A DNA stretch of 61,667 bases, taken from contig CM007334.1 of NCBI GenBank assembly GCA_000333855.2, positions 1 through 61,667 on the forward strand, read 5' to 3'. The stretch comes from Endotrypanum monterogeii (lineage: Eukaryota; Euglenozoa; Kinetoplastea; Trypanosomatida; Trypanosomatidae). The translations under genes were made by a program, and so were the position numbers. Shown here in pieces: positions 38,002 to 48,467 of this stretch. How positions within the stretch are numbered: position 1 is the first letter of the stretch; each line of letters begins with the position of its first letter. The notes beneath the pieces were generated by a model. The model worked only from the letters and a program-made list of their open reading frames with translations. It was not told the origin of the DNA and did not search any database.

Positions 38002-39060
38002 ATGCCTCGCCGAAAGATTATCATCGACACCGACTGCGGTGGTGATGATGCCATTGGCGTCATGGCCGCGCTCACAGACCCCAATACCGAGGTCATCGCT
38101 ATCACGGTTGTCTGGGGAAATGTGAACGTTGGACAGGGGATGGAGAACATCGGCAAGCTCCTTGACGTCTTCGAGCGTGATATTCCTTTCTACCAAGGGG
38201 CGACGTCACCGCTTGTGACGGACCCTGAGACGGTGCAGTGGGGTGGTTTTGGCAAGGACGGCTTTGGTGATGCTGATTTCCCTCCATCCGCACGGGTCGA
38301 GAGGCAGTCCAAGACGCACGCTGCCCTTGCCATTACTGAGCTGCTACGATCAGCCAAGGCGGAGGAGGATACGGTATATCAGCTTGTTTGCCTGGGGCCA
38401 CTCACAAATATCGCTCTGGCGATGCGAATAGAGCCGGGTGTGTTCGACGTCTTGGGAAGCGAGACGGAGCCGGCAATCACCATCATGGGCGGCGCTAGCG
38501 AGGCGAAGGGCAACTCGAATTTGACGGCAGAGTTCAACATCCACTGCGACCCCGAGGCAGCGTTCGTAGTCTTCAACCAACGTCATATGCGTCCCATTCG
38601 CCTCGTTTCATGGGAGGTGACGGTGGACTGCTCCATGACCTGGGATTTCTTCGACAAGTGGGTGGGCCGTCAAGCGGGTGGGGATAAGTCGCAGAACAAA
38701 TATCAGTCGTTCATCGAAAAAGTGTTTCAACGACTGGAAACCTTCACTCGCCCCCTTCCGGACGGCACCAAGGCCGACACTGGTGACGCAGAGGCAACGC
38801 AGGACAACACATGCGTCATCCCAGATGCCGTGGCCATGGTCGCCGCGCTTTGCCCCGAGAGCATCATGGATCGTTTTCTCACTTACTGCACCGTAGAGCT
38901 CCACGGACGTGAGACGCGTGGTGAGACCTGCCTAGATTGGTACGGAACCGCGCAGTCGATGGCGAAGCGGGGTCGTTGGCGCAACTGCGAAGTACTCATC
39001 CGTGTTGACAATCAGCGTTTCCTGGAGGCCATGGAGGGTATTATCAAGTATCAAGGGTGA
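38002..39060 (+). CDS. Inosine-uridine/inosine-guanine-type nucleoside hydrolase
   Basis: 352 aa. Nucleoside hydrolases cleave the N-glycosidic bond of ribonucleosides, freeing bases for the purine salvage on which trypanosomatids depend. The signature at the N-terminus is IIIDTDCGGDDA (residues 6-17), supplying the calcium-binding aspartates D9, D11, D15 and D16. Further family marks are GPLTNIALAM, IMGGAS, LTAEFNIHCDPEAA and the late aspartate in IPDAVAM. The residue after DTD is Cys where many family members have Pro. I recall an inosine-guanine nucleoside hydrolase at this place on Leishmania chromosome 14, so that specificity is likely but not proved. Start: the ATG at 38002 places the strand-1 motif at the usual distance from the N-terminus. 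Confidence 0.92.
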   Translation: MPRRKIIIDTDCGGDDAIGVMAALTDPNTEVIAITVVWGNVNVGQGMENIGKLLDVFERDIPFYQGATSPLVTDPETVQWGGFGKDGFGDADFPPSARVERQSKTHAALAITELLRSAKAEEDTVYQLVCLGPLTNIALAMRIEPGVFDVLGSETEPAITIMGGASEAKGNSNLTAEFNIHCDPEAAFVVFNQRHMRPIRLVSWEVTVDCSMTWDFFDKWVGRQAGGDKSQNKYQSFIEKVFQRLETFTRPLPDGTKADTGDAEATQDNTCVIPDAVAMVAALCPESIMDRFLTYCTVELHGRETRGETCLDWYGTAQSMAKRGRWRNCEVLIRVDNQRFLEAMEGIIKYQG

Positions 39061-41578
39061 CGTATGTCCCTCTCGGACTTCGTGAAGACCCCCCCCCTCC
39101 CCCTCCCCCTCCCCCTCCCCTCTCTCCTCCCTCGCGGGGAAAAAGGTATCCACACTTCCTTTTTTCTCTTTTTTTTTCCCCTCTTGTGCTTGATGGATGA
39201 ACAATTTTCTTTTCTCAAGTGCTTGCGGGGTCGCGGGGCAGGGAAGGGGGGGGTTCTTCACACCCAATTCCCCACACGATACACACATGTGGCTTTCGAG
39301 GTTATGGTTGTTGCTGTTATGACACAGAGGAGTACTGCAGGGAGGGGGAGGGAGGGGTGGTGCAGGCGATGCAAAAAAAAAAAAAGAATTAATTTGTTGA
39401 ATGGAAAAAAAAAAAACAATAAACTTTTTTTTTCTTTTGCACGGAGTAGTTGTATTTGCACTGTATTGATCTCTCGTCGGTGCCCTGTAGTTAAGGTTAG
39501 CTTCTCCTCTTCCTTCTATTCTCCCTCTCTTCCTTTCATGAGCACTACCGCTACTCGCAAAACAAGAGTCCTCTGCCTGAGTGCTAGACGGCCGCCCTTC
39601 CACGGCAATGAAACCTCACGTGGCTACCCCCGAAAAAAAAAAAAAGAAACAAATAATGTTGAGAAAAAGTCGAAATTTTAATGTCATGACTTTGGCGGCG
39701 TGTCTTTACAATAAAGTTTTTATATTATTATTATTTGGTGCGGGTTGCGCATGCCAAGTTTAAAACTTACCCTCCTAGGATCATTTCCCGCTTGTTCTCC
39801 GCTTAGGCGAACGCATACGCATTCATATACACACGCACGGAGGTGATGTGTACATCTTGGTTCATTTAATCTCGAGGAACACGCCTGCTTTTCTTTTTTT
39901 TTTTCCTCTATGATGGGAGGGTGCTGATCGTCATTAGCCAAGAGGCTCATGTATTTCTTGGCCTCCACTCCCCCCCTCCTTCCTTTTTTGTTTCACTGGT
40001 TTCTTTATATTCCTCCGTTTTACGGAGGTGTCGCCATGCTGAGAGACGCACACGAGTGTGTGTGTGTGTGTGTGTGTACGCACGGGTTTCACTTGAGGGA
40101 CTGTTGAAAGAATCTGCTTGAGTGCGCCGGTGTAGAAGTAATGGTGATGTCATCAGACAATTGAAAAGAGGAACAACAGAAAAAAAAAGGGAGGGGTGTA
40201 AGGGAGGGCTGAGAGAGCGGTTTCTCTTTTTTTTTTCGTTTGTGTACGTGTGTGTGTGTGTGTGTGTGGCCCCTTTCATATATGTTTGAAAGCATGCACA
40301 GCGCGCAATCTTTTTTTTTTTTCGAACTTTTTTTTTTGGTCATTTCTTTTTCACTGTTTTTTCCCCCCTTCTACATGCTGATGCAGTTGTAGTGTTCAGA
40401 CACTGATTCTACATTATCATGTCACAATGATGGGCGGTGGCGTCTACAGATTCGTCCAACTGACACGTGGTCTACTGATGAGACCCCCCTCCCCCTTCCC
40501 CTCGAAAAAAAAAAAAGGAGTGAGGCATTACTGCTTCCTGCCCGCTTTTTTTTTTTTTACACACTCACCTACCGCTGCAGCTACTCCTCTCGTCTCTGCA
40601 GCGCGTATATGTTCATTTTCACACACCAGCTCTATGATGTGGAGGTAAGACAAAATAGCTGATGATTAAAAAAAAAAAGAGGGGAAACGAGGTGGTGTTA
40701 TGGGAATAAAGCAATTCTAGAAATCGAAGCTTTTGAAGAAGAAGGGGAGGGGTGAGGTTCTCCCTGGCGGATCTGATGCTTTCTGTATGCTTGTCTTTGG
40801 TCGTTCATTTTTTAAATTATTTCAGTTGGTCTCCGCGCATTTTTTTTTTAAATGATTTTTTGCTTCCTAAATGCGAAAAAAAAAAAACATACGCGCGCGT
40901 AAAACACCAAGGCAGAAGGGGGGGGGAAGATGATTGGCGTCGGTGCGGGATGTTGCGCGCACCTTTTTTTTTTTTCATTCTTTCTGCTTCCTCCTCCACA
41001 ACAGTGGTGGGGATTCCTTCAACCTTGCCTCCCCCCCCGCCCGCTCCTTTTCTTTGGCCCGATGCCTATACAGGTGGGGGGGCAAGAGAAACGGGGATGA
41101 AGGAATGGACATGGTACAGGCACCAACAGTTTGCTAGGTGTGCTGGGGGGGAGGTGGGGGCGAGCGAAGCGGCTAAGCTGTGGCGGTAGTCTGACGAAAG
41201 GCTGATGACAGCATAGGATGTCTCCTCCTATGCTACGGCTGCCTCCTCTTGTTTCATATTCCCTCGTGTCCCCCCCTCCCCCCTCTATATGTCACATACC
41301 GGGACACATGATCCATTGCACCTTTATTCTGCCTTCGCATGTTTCCACTCCCCTCACCACCTTCACCGCATTTTTGCCACGATGCACTGTCGTTGCCCTG
41401 AGTAGTTTTCTTGGGGCGTTGGAGGGTATATATGCATACCTATACATAGATATACATACATACTCAAAAGGGTAACGGACGTTGATCTCTTCTCGAGCAG
41501 GCAGTTAAAGAGTTATCCTTAGGCAGAGGGTTCAGGCCGAGGTGTGTGTGTGGGGGGGTTCCCCTGACGTCGTCAGCC
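39061..41578 (+). other. 2.5-kb spacer rich in A and T runs
   Basis: The longest spacer in the regular array. It starts with a C/T-rich block (39088-39125) and contains many runs of 9-13 A or T (39373-39420, 40310-40340, 40540-40560, 40860-40890), a GT tract near 40058-40078 and another near 40248-40268. No open frame looks like a gene. AG at 41499-41500 is a plausible acceptor for the MYST gene. Confidence 0.55.
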
Positions 41579-43153
41579 ATGTCGAGCAGCGCCGCTCCGG
41601 TGTATGAGGAGAAGCAGAAGGTGTATGCTCTCCTCAACGGCACATTTCACGCGGCAATCGTTCTGGAGGTCGCCGAGGATGCGACACAGGGTGGTTTTCT
41701 CTATTACGTTCGCTACGTGGAGCAGGACAGTCGGTTGGATCAGTGGCTGCAGGCGAGCGACATCAAGGAGCGCCACCAGGGTCGTGCGCACCACGGTAGC
41801 AGCAGCGTTTATCAGCAACAGTCACTAAGCGGTATCAAGACGCGGCGACAGAGCCACGCAACCGAGCAGCAGGGCGAAGGGGTGACAACGCCGACGGGCG
41901 ACGGAGGCCGTATGCTCACTGAGGTCTCAGCGAATGCGAAGGGGAGTGGGACAACCCAACACATGGTCAAGGTGTCGAAGACGCGTGCGCGGCGCGACAG
42001 CGCGTTCTTCTCCCGCACCAAAAATATTTATTCCATCTGCATGGGACCGTACGAGGTGGAGACGTGGTACTTCAGTCCCTACCACCTCGCTCGCCCAGAG
42101 GTGCAGCAGCGACTGCAAGCTGCATCGCAGTGTGTGATGGGAAGCACGGAGCTGCAGTTGGTACAATTCGTTTCCTCCTCGAGCAGTGCAAATAGGGTAA
42201 GTGGGGTTGTAGGTGACGGCGACGCTGGTGGTAGTGGGGGCGGCAGTGGAGGGGTGGGTCGCTCAGGAGAAAGTGGTGGTGCGGGCCGGCGACAGTGGCC
42301 AATCGCCACGCGCTCCTTCTCTCTTCATATATGCCCCTACTGCCTGCGGCCTTTCTTCGACCATGCGGCGGTGGTGCGACACCTCCAGCAAGACTGCCTG
42401 CGCCACCCCCCTGGCAACGAGATCTACCGAGACCCACTGCGGCGTCTGGTTGTCTTGGAGTTGGACGGGTCTCTGGAACCAACCTTCTGTGAGCATCTCG
42501 CCCTCCTTTCGAAGCTATTTCTCGAGCACAAGGCCCTGGACCACGACATGACCCCTTTTCTGTTTTATGTGTTGTGCTCTGTGGAGTCTCATGGACTGCA
42601 GGTGCTGGGGTACTTCAGCAAGGAGAAGCAAACACCTGAGCCATACAACTTGTCATGCATATTAGTTTTACCACAGTACCAGAGTCGCGGTATTGGCCGT
42701 TTCTTGATTGAGCTAAGCTATGAGCTGTCGCGGCGTGAGGGCAAAGTGGGCACCCCGGAAAAGCCTCTTAGTGACTTGGGTGAGAAGCTCTACTTGGGAT
42801 ACTGGGCCGACTCGGTCACGATGGCCATTGCCCGGGCGATGGAGGAGGGCCACTGCGTCTCCATGGACTATTTAGTGCAGGCAACAGCGATGGTTCAGGC
42901 AGATGTTTTACGTGCATTACAGCATCAGAAGCTGCTGAGTGGGCATCAGCTGACCATCTCTGAGGAGATTGTGGAAAGGTGCTACACAAAGCGACTCAAG
43001 AAAGAGCGAGATATCACGAGCTACACCTTCTACACACATCTGCTCAGCTGGGCCCCTGGATTTTACGAGGAGTTCCGTGGCGTGCCACCGACTCCAACAT
43101 TTGTTCCGTGGAGAGACGCAGGCGCGACCTCCTCGCAGACCCCCGATTCCTGA
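41579..43153 (+). CDS. MYST-family histone acetyltransferase
   Basis: 524 aa from the ATG at 41579. It transfers acetyl groups from acetyl-CoA to histone lysines; in trypanosomatids MYST enzymes acetylate H4 tail lysines at transcription starts and telomeres. An N-terminal chromo-barrel/Tudor-knot segment lies at about 12-70 (FLYYVRYVEQDSRLDQWL). A Gly/Ser-rich insert at about 205-240 precedes the C2HC finger C252, C255, H268, C273. The catalytic core follows: NLSCILVLPQYQ with the active-site cysteine C360, acetyl-CoA loop QSRGIG at about 368-373, and EKPLSDLG with catalytic E394. All key residues are present. Which kinetoplastid HAT paralogue it is I cannot say safely. A chromodomain gene lies two genes downstream. 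Confidence 0.93.
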   Translation: MSSSAAPVYEEKQKVYALLNGTFHAAIVLEVAEDATQGGFLYYVRYVEQDSRLDQWLQASDIKERHQGRAHHGSSSVYQQQSLSGIKTRRQSHATEQQGEGVTTPTGDGGRMLTEVSANAKGSGTTQHMVKVSKTRARRDSAFFSRTKNIYSICMGPYEVETWYFSPYHLARPEVQQRLQAASQCVMGSTELQLVQFVSSSSSANRVSGVVGDGDAGGSGGGSGGVGRSGESGGAGRRQWPIATRSFSLHICPYCLRPFFDHAAVVRHLQQDCLRHPPGNEIYRDPLRRLVVLELDGSLEPTFCEHLALLSKLFLEHKALDHDMTPFLFYVLCSVESHGLQVLGYFSKEKQTPEPYNLSCILVLPQYQSRGIGRFLIELSYELSRREGKVGTPEKPLSDLGEKLYLGYWADSVTMAIARAMEEGHCVSMDYLVQATAMVQADVLRALQHQKLLSGHQLTISEEIVERCYTKRLKKERDITSYTFYTHLLSWAPGFYEEFRGVPPTPTFVPWRDAGATSSQTPDS

Positions 43154-43878
43154 CGAGAAATGTGTGCGTTGGTATTTTCAACACATCATCCATATAATCA
43201 GTTTGTTTTCTCCTCCGCCGACACATACGCGCACAGAAATTTCACTACTGATAATTGAGCTATAACAAAGGGAGAGTGCCAAGGGTTTTTTTTTTTTACG
43301 GAGCATCCCCCCCTTCCCCCATATATATATATATATATATATTTGTAGGACGAGTGTGTGCTGTTCCTTCCCAGATGCACCTTGGGGTTTCCTCCCCTCC
43401 TCTCTTGGTGCGTCTCCCGAATGTTGTGCATCGGCAGTGTATCATCTCTCTAACGTTTTCGCGCAGTTTTTCTTATCTGTCTCCGTGCTTCTCCATCTTG
43501 CTCTCTCTTCTTTTGCACACTTACACGAAATACTACTTTTCTTTCTTTTTTTTTCTTGCTTCCGCACTGATCCTGCTGCTTTCCGAAGCAGTGTACACAG
43601 CGTACAGCTCAGCCCTTGTTTCCTTAGGAGTTGTCTTGGTACTTCTAGAAGAGGGTGGCATCGGCTCCATCTCTCCTTTAAAGGATTCTGCACACTACGA
43701 GGGGTACACACAAAACCATACACACGCGCACACACACACCCAGACAACGCACTATCGAAAAAAAAAACATATATATATATATATCTTTCGTAACTGCTGA
43801 GGTGTGCGCTTGAATAAAAAAATACTTTTGTGCCCCTTTGTTTCTTCATAGCTCGCGCGAGTAGCTGCTGGGTCTACA
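43154..43878 (+). other. Spacer with TA microsatellites
   Basis: (AT)n at about 43320-43342 and 43770-43784 and a T-rich stretch; no gene seen. Confidence 0.6.
43829..43851 (+). promoter_or_regulatory. Spliced-leader acceptor for bL12m
   Basis: A short pyrimidine-rich run ends in catag, with AG at 43850-43851, 27 nt before the ATG at 43879. Confidence 0.6.
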
Positions 43879-44427
43879 ATGCGGAGGGCAATCTTTGCAA
43901 GCGGCTTCAAGGGTTGTTGTGCGGTGGGGTACCGCTACTGCTCTGCTAAGCCAGCTGGTGACACTGCAAAGCTCGACGACATGGCAGCTGCCTACGCACA
44001 GCTAACTCTAAGGGAAATATCGGACCTACAACGCCTCATATTCAGGAAACTGGGCCACAGCGATGACTTCTACGAAAAGGCGCTGCTGCGCGGCCTCGGG
44101 GGCGGTGGCGGTGGTGGTGCGGTGATGATGGCACCTGCAGCCGCCGCAGCCGGCGCACCAGCAGCGGATGCCCAAGCTGCTGATACCAAGACAGAGAAGA
44201 AGAAGGTCGAGAAGCTCACCTACGACGTGAAATTGGACAAGTACGCGCCTGAGATTAAAATTAAGCTGATCAAAGAACTTCGTAGCGTGACGAACCTCAG
44301 CATCGCCGATGCAAAAAAGGCGGTGGAGAGTTGCCCGGGTTTGGTGGCCACCAATATGAGCAAGGATGACGCGGAGAAGCTCAAGGGGCTGTATGAGAAA
44401 CTCGGCGCGAAGGTTGAGCTCCTATGA
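43879..44427 (+). CDS. Mitochondrial ribosomal protein bL12m (L7/L12)
   Basis: 182 aa. bL12 forms the flexible stalk of the large mitoribosomal subunit that recruits translation factors. A basic N-terminus with Cys and Tyr residues (MRRAIFASGFKGCCAVGYR) serves as presequence. The N-terminal dimerisation helices (about 33-70, LTLREISDLQRLIFRKL) are followed by a hinge that is unusually Gly- and Ala-rich, then the conserved C-terminal domain (about 112-182): VKLDKYAPEIKIKLIKELR, IADAKKAVESCPG and LYEKLGAKVEL. This matches bacterial L7/L12 closely, with the invariant lysines present. Start chosen at the only ATG that gives the presequence, 27 nt after a clear acceptor. Confidence 0.93.
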   Translation: MRRAIFASGFKGCCAVGYRYCSAKPAGDTAKLDDMAAAYAQLTLREISDLQRLIFRKLGHSDDFYEKALLRGLGGGGGGGAVMMAPAAAAAGAPAADAQAADTKTEKKKVEKLTYDVKLDKYAPEIKIKLIKELRSVTNLSIADAKKAVESCPGLVATNMSKDDAEKLKGLYEKLGAKVELL

Positions 44428-44479
44428 GGGGAGAGATTTCGAAAACAGAGCAGCTGTGCCAGTAGAATCTGCGGTATAT

Positions 44480-44483
<4 letters not shown>

Positions 44484-44518
<35 letters not shown>
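44484..44518. repeat. (AT)n microsatellite
   Basis: About 17 AT dinucleotides directly downstream of the bL12m gene, probably in its 3' UTR. Confidence 0.9.
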
Positions 44519-44523
<5 letters not shown>

Positions 44524-45120
44524 GATGTGTGACTCTGTGTATGTGCGTGGGACCCGCTTTGCTGTGGAAGTCTACGGGTATATTTCCTTTTGTCGGCTTA
44601 AAGGGAACGAAACAGCGAGGAGAAAAATTCATGCTGTGTGTGTGTCTGGGGCTTGAATGTAATGGGTGTGCTTGATGACGTTGAGCTGGCGTGACTTGAT
44701 GTTATCACGTATGTTAGGGTGCCCGTGTGCTCGACCAACTGTAGACTGGGTGTGTTTCTCTTGAAATATTTTCGTGGTTTCATCGCGGATAGGTGCGTTT
44801 CACATTTATTCTTATTATTATTTAGTGATTCTTCTCTGAAATTGCTTCTAGGGTATATTTCATGTCATGATCTTTGGGTGCACCCAGAAAGGCGGCTTTT
44901 TTTTTCCCCCTTCCCTCCTCACCCTGTGTGCGCTGGTCTCATCACCTCACACACATATCATGCGCTCATCAGTTCTGTAGAGCCAATGCAGGGAAGGACT
45001 AGACGAGAAGCGAGTACATGCTGCTCACCAGGACCGGGTGAGTGAAGCGGTTCCACCTAGATTTCTTCCCTCTCCCCTCTTTGTGTTTTCGTGCATCGCT
45101 GCAGAAGAGGGGAGGTATAT

Positions 45121-45150
45121 GTGTGTGTGTGTACACACACACACACACAC
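45121..45150. repeat. (GT)6(AC)9 self-complementary microsatellite
   Basis: GT repeats 45121-45132 run straight into AC repeats 45133-45150, so 45121-45144 is a perfect palindrome able to form a hairpin or cruciform. Confidence 0.85.
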
Positions 45151-45430
45151 ATACTTACACACCTCGGGGTCGTCTCTACCTACTTCCGAATGCTCCCCTT
45201 CCCTAAATTAATCTTTGCTTGTTTATCACGTATAACATACTCACGCAGCGGCAGGTGCGCATTGACTGACTGACTGATTGACCCCCCCCCCCACCCCACA
45301 CACACACAGAGGACTTCCCCTCATGTGCCTTTCACACATCTACAGAACGAAGACACAATATCTAAACTGAAGGTGAGGAATACAGTGTTATCTTAGATAG
45401 GCAAGCAGGCACGCACAAACACCATCGAGG

Positions 45431-46504
45431 ATGACCTACTACAGCGTCGCGGAGATCACGGGTCGTCGAATCAACGATGATGATGGCTCCATCGAGTATG
45501 CCGTGAAGTGGGAGGGATCTCCTGAGGAAGTCACGTGGGAGAAGCGCCAGAATCTCATGGAGTACTGCGCTGATACGGTGCGAGAGGTCGATCAGCGGTG
45601 CATGTATTCTACTCAAAAAGAGATCAGACGTTGGCGCGACGAGGAGTGGAGCAACAGCGCGAGATCGATGCAGACGCCACCGCAGTCTACCAGTACCACG
45701 CCAGGGCAGCGCAAGCGCGCCCGATCTTCCTCTCCGGATGCTGGCGAGGTCTTGGGGAAGGGGGAGGTACTCAATAGTCTTCTACTTCACATACCACGCA
45801 GGTACCGTCATGGCGATGCCGCTTCGCCTGCTGAGGAAGGAGGAGCGATCATCATGCTAGGCGAGGTCGTCTTGGAGGAACAGGCGTCAGCGGTGCTGAA
45901 CCGCAGTGGCGGTTTTAAGAAAAAAGGGAGGCTTATGGTCTCCAGCGTCGCCCCGGATCTTCACATATCACCAGCGCTACGTGTCGAGAAGATGTGGCGC
46001 GACACGCAAGGGCAGAGCTTGCTCCAAAGCATCGAAGCGGCGCACTCGGTCACTCCTTTCCACCCACACTTTCGCCTCCGCAGGTGCGATGCGGCAACAC
46101 TCGACGCCATGGCCCAGGAGGCCAAGCGTTCATCGAACCTGCGTATCATCAGCATTGCACCTCCACTCAAAACGCACAGCGGTGCAGTTTTTGGTTTACC
46201 TGTGGCGCTGGACCCTCTAGTGGGGGAGCAGGATCTGGAGCAGCTCCGTCTAAGCGTGCAGCTCGAGTCTCCCTTATTCAGCAGTGCTGCCGAGGAGCTT
46301 GTCAAACCTCATGTGGAGCAGATGGTTGTTCGGTACATTGTCCCTGAGGTGGGGCCTACCACTACTGATGACCTTGCAGCTATGGAAACAGAGCCGCACA
46401 CTACTCACGGTCGCATTGCTTCGATGCCCCTTTCAGTATTCCGAATGGTGTTTCCCCAGCTGCTCATCGACTACTTGCTCCAGAACTCCGTTGTTCTGCG
46501 TTGA
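45431..46504 (+). CDS. Chromodomain protein
   Basis: 357 aa. The N-terminus (residues 1-60) is a chromodomain: YSVAEITGRRIN, EYAVKWEG and VTWEKRQNLMEY follow the strand-strand-helix pattern, with the aromatic positions Y4 or V6, W31 and W39 available for a methyl-lysine cage. A basic Ser/Pro linker comes next, then about 250 residues without a domain I know. The last 40 (MPLSVFRMVFPQLLIDYLLQ) resemble, weakly, a chromoshadow-type end, which would make it an HP1-like dimer; this is speculation. It lies two genes after the MYST acetyltransferase. Nuclear, histone-tail reader role is likely from the domain alone. Start at 45431 because the chromodomain begins at residue 3. Confidence 0.82.
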   Translation: MTYYSVAEITGRRINDDDGSIEYAVKWEGSPEEVTWEKRQNLMEYCADTVREVDQRCMYSTQKEIRRWRDEEWSNSARSMQTPPQSTSTTPGQRKRARSSSPDAGEVLGKGEVLNSLLLHIPRRYRHGDAASPAEEGGAIIMLGEVVLEEQASAVLNRSGGFKKKGRLMVSSVAPDLHISPALRVEKMWRDTQGQSLLQSIEAAHSVTPFHPHFRLRRCDAATLDAMAQEAKRSSNLRIISIAPPLKTHSGAVFGLPVALDPLVGEQDLEQLRLSVQLESPLFSSAAEELVKPHVEQMVVRYIVPEVGPTTTDDLAAMETEPHTTHGRIASMPLSVFRMVFPQLLIDYLLQNSVVLR

Positions 46505-46569
46505 TGGTTGAGAGAAAAGGGGGGAGGGGAGGGAAGGGTTATCAAAGTGCGAGGGCGAATGACGCTCTG

Positions 46570-46605
<36 letters not shown>

Positions 46606-47556
46606 AGGTGGGGCACCACGGTAAGCATACCCCCCCCCCTATTTCCTACAGCAATCAGAAAGGGGCTCAGCTTTGGCGCATAATCGCACCTTACGCACAT
46701 CCTTCCAGAAAATTATATATATGCATATGCGCTCGAAGGGTGAAAACAAACAAACAAACATACACGCAAACAGGGAAGTCTCTTCGATTCTTTTGGGGGA
46801 TTTGGATGCCTTTTGACTGCACACGACCGAGCTCGTTTAGGGCCAAGCGGCGTCTTTCTTACAGCCTTCGTCTTTCTCCTACTTCTTGTTCTCAGTACAT
46901 CTCCCTCCCCGCCCCCCATATCTTTTTTTTGTTTTTGTTTTCACGGTTGCAATGCACCGCTACCGCAAATGCTATGCACAAAAAAAAAATATGTGTCGCT
47001 TTCTTCTGCCGACTTTCCCTTAACTTCCCCCCCTCAACCACTGCCCCCCCCCCAAAAAAAAAAAAAGACATCAGTACACATTTTTTGAAGGGAGGACTCA
47101 TCCACGCAACCCTCGGGCTTGTCATCAAGAAATCAGCTTTTTATGTTTTTTTTTTGACTCCCGGGCACACATCAGGCTTCTCCTCGATCACTGAGGTTCT
47201 CTCTACGCTATATATATATATATATATATACTATATATATATATACTATAGTATAGTCGAGACAGTCGTCCGGACCGGCGTATCTCTCGTCTCTCCTCCT
47301 ACCTACNNNNNNNNNNNNNNNNNNNNNNNNNNNNNNNNNNNNNNNNNNNNNNNNNNNNNNNNNNNNNNNNNNNNNNNNNNNNNNNNNNNNNNNNNNNNNN
47401 NNNNNNNNNNNNNNNNNNNNNNNNNNNNNNNNNNNNNNNNNNNNNNNNNNNNNNNNNNNNNNNNNNNNNNNNNNNNNNNNNNNNNNNNNNNNNNNNNNNN
47501 NNNNNNNNNNNNNNNNNNNNNNNNNNNNNNNNNNNNNNNNNNNNNNNNNNNNNNNN

Positions 47557-47592
<36 letters not shown>

Positions 47593-48467
47593 AGGCACAA
47601 GTGCCCCGCCCTGCTCTCGTTTCCATCTCCGTAACCCTCAACCGCTTGGATTTGTACGAAGTTTGTTTTGAGGGATTTGTTTTCACGCCTTCTGCGTGTT
47701 TCTCTGGCCCTTCGCAGTGAAGCGGCTCACTACTTTACACACGCTTGCACACCCAGCACAAGGGCGGACATCCCTCCTCCCATTTACATCATACCCGCTT
47801 TCGAGTACGGGCTCTACAGATATTATTTTTCTCCCGAGGCAGGCGTACATTCACCTGCAAGAGTTTTGAAAAAAAAAATCTTTGCGTTCCTACCTGTCCC
47901 CCGTGGCAGTGTGCATCCGGTAATTTTTCCCCTCTTCTATATACAAAATAATAAATATTTATAGATTCATATTTGTCTTGCAATATATATATATATATAT
48001 ATATCATACATTTATTTATATAGATTTTATCTATCATCCCTGGACTATCTCAGAGTATAAGTTTCTACTGCATAGCAGATAGAGAGCAGTTAGGGAAAAG
48101 AGGGAGAGTAGCAGACAACGATTTTTTTTTTTGCGTGCAGGGGAGGTGGCTGTGGCTATTGCTACTGCTACTGCTGTCGCCGCATCAGACGAAAGGATAT
48201 CACGCAAACACATACACCAGTATCCGTCATCATTCATAACAATACGGCTTGGTTTTACGGCCACACCGAGAAAGGGCAGATAGTTGAGTGGTCTGAGTAC
48301 CAGCGCAGTCCTCTCTTCTCCCCCTTGTCATCGAGACTTCATCCGAACATAAAAAGAAAAATACCAGACACCATAATAACGTGTCCGTGGATCACTTTCA
48401 TTGAGAGTGTGTTTTCCCTCTTTATGAGGTGTTCTCTGTTGCCCCCTTCCTTCCTGACTTCACCCGT
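46505..48467 (+). other. Spacer containing the assembly gap
   Basis: Non-coding with a CA tract (about 46572-46600), TA tracts on both sides of the gap and another at 47979-48004. Frames running through the N run are artefacts. A gene hidden in the gap cannot be excluded but its real size is unknown. Confidence 0.55.
47307..47556. other. Scaffold gap of exactly 250 N
   Basis: 250 undetermined bases. The round number suggests a fixed-size placeholder. TA repeats flank it (from 47208 on the left, 47557-47589 on the right), so the assembly broke in a TA microsatellite. Confidence 0.98.

Larger units (their letters stand above)
44428..45430 (+). other. Spacer with TA tract and GT/AC palindrome
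   Basis: (AT)n at about 44484-44518, then (GT)6 directly joined to (AC)9 at 45121-45150. AG at 45344-45345 is a plausible acceptor for the chromodomain gene. No gene seen. Confidence 0.6.

Noticed and set aside
46608..47720. 370-codon frame through the N run
   Set aside because: Its length depends on undetermined bases and on TA repeats.
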